Shown: piece after piece, positions 52,574 to 60,062 of the stretch
How the letters are laid out: the number at the start of each line of letters is the position of its first letter
Position numbering within the stretch: position 1 is the first letter of the stretch
Assembly (NCBI RefSeq): GCF_002847285.1
Contig: NZ_CP025407.1
Span: 1,426,001 to 1,490,000, forward strand
DNA length: 64,000 bases
Reading direction: 5' to 3'
DNA from: Streptomyces sp. CMB-StM0423
GTDB lineage: Bacteria; Actinomycetota; Actinomycetes; Streptomycetales; Streptomycetaceae
The notes under the pieces: generated by a model
What the model saw: only the letters and a program-made list of their open reading frames with translations
What the model was told of the DNA's origin: nothing
Databases searched by the model: none
Program-made: the position numbers and the translations under genes

Positions 52574-55500
52574 ATGAGCGACCGCACCCGGATGACGCGC
52601 AGACGCGCACTGCAACTCGCCGCCGCCGCGGCAGGCGCCGCCGGCGGCACCGCCGGCTCCTTCTGGCAGCCCGTCCACGCCGCCGCGCCCGCGGGCCGCG
52701 CCGGCTGGTCCGCCGACCGCTTCGCCCGCCCCGGGACGGGCAGCATGCCGATGGTCCTGTGGTTCTGGAACGGCACCCTCACCCGCGAACTCGTGGACGA
52801 GGGCCTGGTCGACATGCGCGCCAAAGGCGTGACCGAGGTGCTGGTCTTCCCCTTCGACACCGCCGCGCTGCGGCCGGAGTTCTTCACCGAGGAGTGGTTC
52901 GACCTCATTGGGCACACCCTGCGCGAGGCCGGGCGGCACGACATGGCCGTCTGGCTGTTCAACGACGACTTTTTTCCCAGCGGCCGGGCCGGCGGCTTCG
53001 CCGTCCACGGCGGCACGGTCGGCGACCGCACCTATCCCCCGCGCCCCGATCTGCGCGCCAAGTGCGTGCTGCGCAGCACCTTCGAGGTCGCCGGCGGCAG
53101 CACCGTCGAACTGATGGGCCGGGGGCTGTCGGTGTCGGACGGCCGGCTGCTGGTCGACGCCGCGGCGTACGACGGCGTACGGGTCCTGAAGACCGGCGCG
53201 GAGTGGACCGACTACGACGTCACCGCCCGCGTCCGCATCGAGCGTGCCACCGCCGGTCTGATGGTGCGCTGCCCCGACGCGAAGAACGGCTACCTCGCCG
53301 ACCTGCGCACCGACGGTGGCGTGGACATCTGGCGCCAGCGTGACGGCGCGTTCACCCGGCTCCAGCAAGGCCAGCCACGGCCGGACTTCGACGCCGCCGC
53401 GGACCACGAGCTGACCGTCACCGTCCGGGGCGACCGCATCACCCCCGTCCTCGACGGCACCGCGCTGCCCGGCGCGACCGACACGACGTTCGCCACCGGC
53501 ACCGCCGGGGTACGCGCCACCGCCACCCAGCGCTCCTCGTGGGACAGCCTGCGCGTCACCTCGCCCGAAGGGGCCGAGCTGTTCGCCTCCGGCTTCGAGG
53601 CCGCCACCGACGCAGACGCCTTCGCGCCCCCCGGCGACCTCGGCACGCCCGTCGCAGCCGTGGCCCGGCCCGCCGGGGCGAGCGGCGACGGCACCGTCGC
53701 CCGGATGACCGACCTGACCGACGCCGCCCAGGGCCCCGGCCGCTGGGAGGCGCCCGCCGGCGACTGGCAGGTCGACGTCTACAGCCTCCGGCTCCTCGCC
53801 GACTCCAGCGGCCCGTGGCGCAACTACCTCGACCTCCTCGACGACGAGGCCGTGGAGCTTTACATGGACATCGTCCCCGGCGAGTACCTGCGCCGCTTCG
53901 GCTGGGCAGCGGGCGGCGTGCTGCGCGGCTTCGCCGACGACGAGCCGTTCCTCGCCTCCTCCCCCGCAGCCTGGGGGCGGGTGCCGTGGTCTCCGACGCT
54001 GCCCGCGGAACTGGCGCGGCTGAAGCCGGGCGCCGGGGCGGGCGTCGTGCTGTCCGCCGTCCACGACGACCTCGGCGCCGAGGGCCGCGAGCTGCGCGGC
54101 GCGTTCTGGCGCGCGGTGTCCAACCGGTTCGCCGACGCCTACTACCGGCGCCTCGGCGGCTGGACCGCCGAGCGCGGCCTTGAGGTCATCTCCAATCCGC
54201 TGTGGGACGAGTACGGCCCGGCACGGCAACTGCGCAGCAGCGGCAACCTCAACACCTCCCACCAGTGGGTGCAGATCCCGGGCACCGACCTGATCTTCGA
54301 CCACCAGGAGCTCGGCTACCACCGGATCCTGCCCCGCTGGCCCGCCAGCGCCGCCCACCAGCGCGGCCTGGAGCGGGTGTACCTGGAGGCCATGGGCGGC
54401 GTCGGCTGGCAGACCACGCCCGCGCACACCCGCGAGGTCATCGGCTCGTTCGCCGTACGCGGCATCAACAAGGTGCTCCTGCACTGCCGCTTCTCCGACT
54501 CCGACACCATCGTCTACCCGCCGCCCTTCCAGCCGGTGAACCCCTGGTGGGACCTCTCCGCCCCGCTCAACACCTGGATCGGCCGGGTCGTGGAGGCCAC
54601 CCGCGCCACCGCCCCCGCGCCCACCGCGCTGCTCCAGCCACAGCGCGCCGCCGAGTGCTACCAGGACGACGAAGACGAACGAAACGCGATCGACACGGCG
54701 TTCACCGGTGCGGTGCACGCTCTGGAGGACGTCCAGGTCGACTTCGACTTCCTCGACGAGGGCGCGCTGACCGGCGATCCCGCGCTCATCGAGCACGCCC
54801 GGCCACGCGGCGGCCGGCTCGCGGTCGGGCACGCGGCGTACGAGTTCGTCGTCCTGCCGCAGACGCCCATGCTGTCGCTGGACGCGGTATGGACCCTCAC
54901 CGCGTTCGTCGCCGGTGGCGGCACTCTCGTCGCGGTCGGCGAGCCGCCGCGGCACGAGCCCGCGGGTCAGGACGACCGGCTCGCCCGCGCCCTGGACCGG
55001 CTCTTCGCCCACCCGGACGCCCACCGCGCCGACGACCCGGCCGCCGCTGCCGCGCTCATCGCCGAAGGCGGGGGCGCCGCGGCCACCCTGGTGCCCGCCA
55101 CGCCCGAGGTACGCGTGCTGCGGCTCTCGCGCGGCGGCGACGCGGCCTTCTTCGTCACCAACGAGCGGGACGAGGCGGTTGAGTTCACAGCCGTCTTCCC
55201 CACCGAGGGCGCACCGGAGCTGTGGGACCCGGAGTCCGGCGCGGCGCGGCCCGCGGCCGTCTGGCGGCGGGAGCGGACGGGAACGGCCGTGCCCCTGCGG
55301 CTTGAGGCCCGGGCGACGCTGCTGGTGGTGCTACGGACGGCGGGCGGGGAACCCGCGCACGCCGTCGAGGCGAACGCGCCGGTGGAGGAACTGGCGATGC
55401 GGGGCGACACGGCGATCGCCACGGTGCGGGTGACCTCCGCGACGACCGTCCGTGTCACCGCCGTCGACGGCCCCCGCCGCTACGCGGGCAGCCGCGTCGT

Positions 55501-55939
55501 GGACGACCCGCTGACCGCCGTGCCGCTGGACGGCGACTGGAGCTTCCGCTTCGACCGCGATGGCGCCGAGACCGTGCACCGGCCGCTCGGCTCGTGGACC
55601 GAGCTGGACGCCGCCCACTCCGGGTCGGCGGAGTACGGACGCGGTTTCCGCCTGGGGGCTGAGGAACTGGGGCGGCGCCGCTGGCTGCTCGACCTCGGCG
55701 ACGTCCGCGACGTAGCCGAGGTGACGGTCAACGGGCAGGAGCTGCCGCGCCGCCTGTGGGCTCCGTACCACGTGGATGTCACCGACGCGCTGCGCGCCGG
55801 GGCGAATGAGCTGGCCGTCCGGGTCACCAACACGGGTGCGAACGCCCGCGGCAACGCGGTGCCGTCCGGGTTGCTGGGCCCGGCGTTCCTGCGGCCCGAG
55901 CTGCTGGTGGAGGTACGGCTGACACGGCGGACGGGCTGA
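52574..55939 (+). CDS. GH106-like alpha-L-rhamnosidase family protein
   Basis: A very long (1121-residue) Tat-secreted protein: the signal is MTRRRALQLAAAAAG. The catalytic barrel begins MVLWFWNGTLTRELVDEGL, as in GH106 rhamnosidases, continues with FPFDTAALRPEFFTEEW and runs to about residue 700. Residues 200-340 are an inserted LamG-like beta domain. The C-terminal 220 residues are GH2-type galactose-binding domains (LDGDWSFRFDRDGAE, DVTDALRAGANELAVRVTNT). It should release rhamnose or a related deoxyhexose from a plant or algal glycan. ATG start with GGGGG upstream. It is the only gene of its unit and lies beside operator-like palindromes. Confidence 0.85.
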   Translation: MSDRTRMTRRRALQLAAAAAGAAGGTAGSFWQPVHAAAPAGRAGWSADRFARPGTGSMPMVLWFWNGTLTRELVDEGLVDMRAKGVTEVLVFPFDTAALRPEFFTEEWFDLIGHTLREAGRHDMAVWLFNDDFFPSGRAGGFAVHGGTVGDRTYPPRPDLRAKCVLRSTFEVAGGSTVELMGRGLSVSDGRLLVDAAAYDGVRVLKTGAEWTDYDVTARVRIERATAGLMVRCPDAKNGYLADLRTDGGVDIWRQRDGAFTRLQQGQPRPDFDAAADHELTVTVRGDRITPVLDGTALPGATDTTFATGTAGVRATATQRSSWDSLRVTSPEGAELFASGFEAATDADAFAPPGDLGTPVAAVARPAGASGDGTVARMTDLTDAAQGPGRWEAPAGDWQVDVYSLRLLADSSGPWRNYLDLLDDEAVELYMDIVPGEYLRRFGWAAGGVLRGFADDEPFLASSPAAWGRVPWSPTLPAELARLKPGAGAGVVLSAVHDDLGAEGRELRGAFWRAVSNRFADAYYRRLGGWTAERGLEVISNPLWDEYGPARQLRSSGNLNTSHQWVQIPGTDLIFDHQELGYHRILPRWPASAAHQRGLERVYLEAMGGVGWQTTPAHTREVIGSFAVRGINKVLLHCRFSDSDTIVYPPPFQPVNPWWDLSAPLNTWIGRVVEATRATAPAPTALLQPQRAAECYQDDEDERNAIDTAFTGAVHALEDVQVDFDFLDEGALTGDPALIEHARPRGGRLAVGHAAYEFVVLPQTPMLSLDAVWTLTAFVAGGGTLVAVGEPPRHEPAGQDDRLARALDRLFAHPDAHRADDPAAAAALIAEGGGAAATLVPATPEVRVLRLSRGGDAAFFVTNERDEAVEFTAVFPTEGAPELWDPESGAARPAAVWRRERTGTAVPLRLEARATLLVVLRTAGGEPAHAVEANAPVEELAMRGDTAIATVRVTSATTVRVTAVDGPRRYAGSRVVDDPLTAVPLDGDWSFRFDRDGAETVHRPLGSWTELDAAHSGSAEYGRGFRLGAEELGRRRWLLDLGDVRDVAEVTVNGQELPRRLWAPYHVDVTDALRAGANELAVRVTNTGANARGNAVPSGLLGPAFLRPELLVEVRLTRRTG

Positions 55940-55960
55940 GATCCGCACGCCGCCGCCGTC

Positions 55961-55986
55961 CGTGCGGCCGGGTGCGGCCGCACGGG
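55961..55986. terminator. Convergent terminator hairpin
   Basis: CCGTGCGGCC and GGCCGCACGG pair perfectly around six bases, between the convergent GH106-like and DUF397 genes. Confidence 0.6.
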
Positions 55987-55995
55987 CGGGGTGTT

Positions 55996-56187
55996 TCAGA
56001 GTTCGACGGCCTTGGCGAAGGCGACGAAGTCGGCCCAGGCCGCGGGGGTCACGGAGAGCTGACCGCCCTCCCGGTCCTTGGTGTCACGGACGAGGACAGC
56101 CCGCGGAGTGACGGCGACCTCGATGCAGTTGTCGCCATCGCCACCGCTGTAGCTGCTCTTGAACCACTCCGGTCCGATCCTGCTCAT
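55996..56187 (-). CDS. DUF397 protein (Scr2-like)
   Basis: A 63-residue DUF397 protein, the small partner of Scr1-type regulators. The hallmark IGPEWFKSSYSGGDGDNCIE and VAVTPRAVLVRDTKD are intact. Its start overlaps the stop of the upstream regulator gene by four bases (ATGA), so the two are expressed together. In S. coelicolor, as I recall, such pairs act as toxin-antitoxin-like regulators of development and antibiotic output. Confidence 0.9.
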   Translation of the reverse strand: MSRIGPEWFKSSYSGGDGDNCIEVAVTPRAVLVRDTKDREGGQLSVTPAAWADFVAFAKAVEL

Positions 56188-57032
56188 AGGTCTCCTCGCA
56201 TCTGCTGCAACAAGTCCACCGTAGCTTCGTGGCTGAGCGCCTGGGAACTGAGCTTCCGGTAGCGCTGCTGGAGCATACCCACATCGGCCAGGTCACTGAT
56301 CAGATTGCTCGACCGCTGTCCCTCGGAGTAGCCAAGCCACTTGTGGTCGACGGTTTCGGCGAGGTAGAGCGAGCCGTCTCCCCCTGCGTGGTTCTCCATG
56401 CGCCGCGGCATCACCTGGATCTCGACGTTGCGGCGTTCGCCCGTCGCGAGCAGGTGGTCGAGCAGGCGGCGAGTGACCTCCGCGCCGCCCATCTGCCGGT
56501 CCAGCAGCGCCTGTTCCAGGATGAAGCCGAAGAACGTGTTCGGCCGCTGGTCAAGCACGGCCTGCCGCTCCAGCCTTGCCGCGACTCGCTGCTCGATCTG
56601 CTCTTCGACCAGGGGAGGAAGAACGACCTCGAATACGGCGCGGATGTACGGCTCCGGCTGTAGTAGCCCCGGAATCGTGCGGCACTCGTACGCGTACAGC
56701 GTCAGCGCTTCCTTCTCGATCACCGCCCAGTGCCTGAACCGCGACGCCAGGCCCGCCTTCCTCGTCAGGCTCAGGCGCGTCTCCTTCAACAGCCTCGCCG
56801 CCAGCGAGCCCAGCACCTCTTCTGCCAGCTTGTCCAGATCCCTCGGCGGGAACCGGCCGCCCCGCTCGATCTTGGAGATGTGTTCCACCGAGTACCCCAG
56901 GCCCTCGGCCAACGCCTCCTGCGTCAAGCCCGCCTCGTCCCGGAGCACCTTCAACATCGCCCCGAAGGTCTTGAGATTGTCCGCCGCCTCCGACTCGCCC
57001 CCGTACAGGCTGACGTTGCCGACTTTCCCCAT
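56184..57032 (-). CDS. XRE-family regulator with DUF5753 domain (Scr1-like)
   Basis: A 282-residue regulator. The helix-turn-helix covers residues 25-80 (LRDEAGLTQEALAEGLGY, VEHISKIERGGRFPP) and the rest is the DUF5753 receiver-like domain of WhiJ/Scr1 proteins (IPGLLQPEPYIRAVFE). I chose the ATG at 57032 over the one at 57056 because GAGAGGTGG precedes it. The DUF397 gene follows with a four-base overlap. These pairs are numerous in Streptomyces and control development or antibiotic genes; target genes here are unknown. Confidence 0.9.
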   Translation of the reverse strand: MGKVGNVSLYGGESEAADNLKTFGAMLKVLRDEAGLTQEALAEGLGYSVEHISKIERGGRFPPRDLDKLAEEVLGSLAARLLKETRLSLTRKAGLASRFRHWAVIEKEALTLYAYECRTIPGLLQPEPYIRAVFEVVLPPLVEEQIEQRVAARLERQAVLDQRPNTFFGFILEQALLDRQMGGAEVTRRLLDHLLATGERRNVEIQVMPRRMENHAGGDGSLYLAETVDHKWLGYSEGQRSSNLISDLADVGMLQQRYRKLSSQALSHEATVDLLQQMRGDL

Positions 57033-57175
57033 GTCCGGCCACCTCTCATGTGTCACTGCCGGAACTCCGGCACCGCCATGATTACGGCCCGTGACTACGC
57101 CGGTCCAGTGAGTAACCCGCCCAACCGGCTGCTGGGCGGGTCCTGTACGGGTTCGTCAGCGCAACGTGCGCGCCG

Positions 57176-58198
57176 TCAGCGCACCTTCAGCGCGTCCAGC
57201 AGCATCGGCAGCGAGGCGTGCAGCTCCCGCTCCCAGTACGCCCAGCGGTGGGTGCCGGGACCGTAGAGGTTGGTGATCACCTTTTTTGCGCCGACCCGCT
57301 TCAGCTCGTCGGCCAGCGCCTGGTTCTGCCTGTTGAAGTCCGCCTCCAGGGCGTCCCGCGCGCCGGGCGGGTCGAGCGGGCCCGCCGTGCCGTCGCCGCA
57401 GGAGAGGTAGACCGGCGTCGACTTCAGCTTCTTCGCCAGGTAATACGGGTCGTGGGCCTGCCAGATGGCGCGCTGGTCGACCGGGTCGCCCCAGACGCGG
57501 CGCGGGTCGTCGCCCCGGCCACCGAAGAAGCCCATGATGCGGTTGACCGACTCGTCGTTGAGCAGCGGGTGCGCGGCGCCGGAGTAGGCGGCGGCGGCGC
57601 GGAACATGCCGCGGTGGCGGGCCGCGTACATCAGCGCGCCCTGGCCGCCCATCGACAGGCCCGCGACCACGCGGTTGCTGCTCGCCCCCCAGTCGCTCTC
57701 CAGCAGCCGGCGCAGTTCGTCGGTGTGGAAGGTCTCCCACGCCGGGTCGCCGCCCGCGCCGAAGTTCCACCAGTCGCTGTACCAGCCGTTCCAGCCGGCC
57801 TCGGGCATGACGACGAGGACGTCCCGCAGGTCGTCGGTGTCCTCGATGTCGGTCGCCGACGTCCATGACGTGTAGTCGCCGCAGCAGCCGTGCAGCAGCC
57901 ACAGCGTGGGCCAGTTCCGGCCGCGCTCCTTGGCGTCCCAGCCGTCGGGGGTCAGCAGGCGTACGGGGACGGTGCGGCCGCCGAGGGCGGGGGACCGTAC
58001 CGACAGGTCGACCAGGCGCTCGCCGACCTGCTTGACGCCGACGACCTCGGCGTCACCCCGGGGGCCGCCCGGTGCGGCGGCTGCCGCGGGGGCTTCCGGG
58101 GCGGCCGCGGCGAGCGACGGGGCGGCGGGGACGAGGGTGAGGAGCAGGGCGGTGAGGATGAGGAGCAAGCGGTTTCTCACGGTCTGAACTGCTGTCAT
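57176..58198 (-). CDS. Secreted esterase, alpha/beta fold
   Basis: A 340-residue secreted esterase of the antigen-85/esterase-D group (PF00756). The signal peptide is LLLILTALLLTLVPAAPSLA. The nucleophile is in VVAGLSMGGQGALMYAA (Ser), the acid probably in LSCGDGTAGPLDPP or VVMPEAGWNG region, and the His in YGPGTHRWAYWE. The sequence LLHGCCGDYTSW near the start of the fold is characteristic. ATG start with GGGAG. It stands 76 bases upstream of the phosphodiester-glycosidase gene in the same orientation, hmm both on the minus strand, so they may share a transcript; substrate unknown. Confidence 0.87.
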   Translation of the reverse strand: MTAVQTVRNRLLLILTALLLTLVPAAPSLAAAAPEAPAAAAAPGGPRGDAEVVGVKQVGERLVDLSVRSPALGGRTVPVRLLTPDGWDAKERGRNWPTLWLLHGCCGDYTSWTSATDIEDTDDLRDVLVVMPEAGWNGWYSDWWNFGAGGDPAWETFHTDELRRLLESDWGASSNRVVAGLSMGGQGALMYAARHRGMFRAAAAYSGAAHPLLNDESVNRIMGFFGGRGDDPRRVWGDPVDQRAIWQAHDPYYLAKKLKSTPVYLSCGDGTAGPLDPPGARDALEADFNRQNQALADELKRVGAKKVITNLYGPGTHRWAYWERELHASLPMLLDALKVR

Positions 58199-58273
58199 GG
58201 CGGCTCCCGTTGGTGGTGTGGGTCGCTGGACGTGCGTGTTCGGACGTGCGTGTTCTCGAAGCAGGAAGCGTCG

Positions 58274-59917
58274 TCAGCGGCGCTTCGGCAGGATCAGCAG
58301 CGCGTCGCCGACCGGCCGCTCCCCCGCCGCGTCGGACGGGTCGTTGATCACCTCGCCGCCGACGGCCATCGTGGTCGAGCCGCCGCCGTCGAGGTTCACG
58401 GCGTCGCGCAGCCCCAGCGCGCGGGCGACGTCGGCGCTTTCGGGGATGCTGAGGCCGAGGGAGTCCGTGGCGCGGCCGTCCGCGGTGACGAGGACGGTAC
58501 GGCCCGCGGCGTCGACGCCGGCGAGGGTGCGCGGATTCCGCTTGTGCATCCAGCCGTAGTAAAAGCTCGGGTTCCCCTGCTGGACCATGCCGTCGGCGGC
58601 GGGCGTGACGTGCGTGCGGCCGTCGCGGACGAGTTCGGGGCCGCCGTTCACGACCGTCGTGCCGGGCGGGGTGGCCAGCGGACGGCCGCGGTCGTCGCGC
58701 AGCCCGTGGTGTACGCGCAGTTGCTCGCCGGGACGGGCGAGGGCGGCCAGTTCCGCGGCGTGCTCGCCCGTGGCCTGGACTGAGGTGCCGCCGGCCGGCA
58801 GCGGGCCGCCGCGCGGGGAGCGCACCTCGGCGACCCGGCCGCTGGCGTCGAGCACGGCCTCGGTGCCGTCGCCCGCGGGGGTGCGGGCCCCGTACTCCTC
58901 GGTGAAGGCGACGACTTCGTCGTCGTCGGTGCAGGTCACGTCGTGCCGCGGGAGGGCGGTCGGGGTGTCGTCCGCGGTGCCGCCGCAGTTGCGGATGAGG
59001 CCCGGTACGCGGTCGATGCCGTCCAGCGGCAGCGCGCCGCCGCGGGCGGTGACGCTGCCCTGCCAGCCGAGGCGGGTGACGCTCGTGCCGTGGGCGGAGT
59101 CGCGGAGCACGAGCGCGGGCCGGGTGCCGACGGACTCGCTGAGCACGCGGCCGTCGTAGACGCCGACGCCCGCGGGGTCGCCGGGGGCGCCGGCCTTCGG
59201 GTCGAGGACGAAGAAGCCGGCGTTGACCCCGGCGGTCGCGCCCGCGGCGGCGGCGAGTTCGCTGGTCTTCTCGCGGTTCTCCAGGTCGGGACCGTACGAG
59301 GCGGTGAGCCCGCCGCGGAACGTACGCGGGTCGACGGTCAGCACGTCGACCCGCCAGGTGCCGCGGACGCCGGGGTCGCCGTCCCAGCCGGTGTACGCGG
59401 CGGAGCCGGCGTATCCCGCGGCGACCAGCCGGGCCCGTTCGGCGTTCGCGGCGGCCTGCCCGTCGAACGAGCCGACGCGGACCCGCCAGCCGAGGGTGCC
59501 CCCGGCGAAGTCGGCGACCGCGGGCGTCGTGACCTCCTCGGCGCGGGCGGCGAAGCCGGCGCCGGTGAGCTTCGCGGCCAGTTCCCCGGCGCTGGCCCGG
59601 TCCCGCAGGGCGGCGGGCGGCGCGTCGGGGTCGGGCGAGCCGGTGCCGCCGGGGATGGACACCTCGACGGTCCACGGGAGTTGCGGGCTGCCTGCGCCGC
59701 GCACGATGCGGGTGAGGTTGACGCCGGGCTGCAGCGTCTCGGTGGTCCTCGTCTCGGTCAGGCCGGGGTCGCCCAGCGGCAGGGGCTTCGCCGCCGCCGG
59801 GGAGGCCGGGGCGGAGGGCGCGGACGACGCCGGCACCGAAGCAGACGCCGAGGGCATCGCGGCGACCGAGGCGAGGAGCGCCAGGACCGTGCCCGCGCCG
59901 AGCAGTTTGCTGTTCAC
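58274..59917 (-). CDS. Secreted phosphodiester glycosidase with SPOR-like domain
   Basis: A 547-residue secreted protein. A GTG start at 59917 has GGAGAGG upstream and gives a signal peptide (LLGAGTVLALLASVAAMPSA). Residues 105-180 look like a SPOR domain (GWRVRVGSFDGQAAANAERAR), which binds denuded peptidoglycan glycan; the C-terminal 350 residues are the NAGPA/DUF2233 catalytic domain (GVNAGFFVLD, VNGGPELVRDGR, DAVNLDGGGSTTMAVGG). It should cleave a phosphodiester-linked sugar. The long frame upstream of 59917 is not coding. Confidence 0.87.
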   Translation of the reverse strand: MNSKLLGAGTVLALLASVAAMPSASASVPASSAPSAPASPAAAKPLPLGDPGLTETRTTETLQPGVNLTRIVRGAGSPQLPWTVEVSIPGGTGSPDPDAPPAALRDRASAGELAAKLTGAGFAARAEEVTTPAVADFAGGTLGWRVRVGSFDGQAAANAERARLVAAGYAGSAAYTGWDGDPGVRGTWRVDVLTVDPRTFRGGLTASYGPDLENREKTSELAAAAGATAGVNAGFFVLDPKAGAPGDPAGVGVYDGRVLSESVGTRPALVLRDSAHGTSVTRLGWQGSVTARGGALPLDGIDRVPGLIRNCGGTADDTPTALPRHDVTCTDDDEVVAFTEEYGARTPAGDGTEAVLDASGRVAEVRSPRGGPLPAGGTSVQATGEHAAELAALARPGEQLRVHHGLRDDRGRPLATPPGTTVVNGGPELVRDGRTHVTPAADGMVQQGNPSFYYGWMHKRNPRTLAGVDAAGRTVLVTADGRATDSLGLSIPESADVARALGLRDAVNLDGGGSTTMAVGGEVINDPSDAAGERPVGDALLILPKRR

Positions 59918-59956
59918 GAGGACCTCTCCGAGGTGACGTACGGGGGACGCACGAGG

Positions 59957-59991
59957 CGGCCCCGCCGGCACCAGGAGTGCCGGCGGGGCCG
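59957..59991 (-). terminator. Strong hairpin after the GH43 gene
   Basis: Fifteen-base arms (59957-59971 and 59977-59991) pair perfectly around CAGGA, 72 bases after the end of the sulfatase-GH43 operon. Confidence 0.7.
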
Positions 59992-60062
59992 GTGGACCAG
60001 CCTCAGCCACGGTGAGCGCGGCCGGGCCGATCGTCAAGACGTCGGAACCGATCAGCCTGCGA

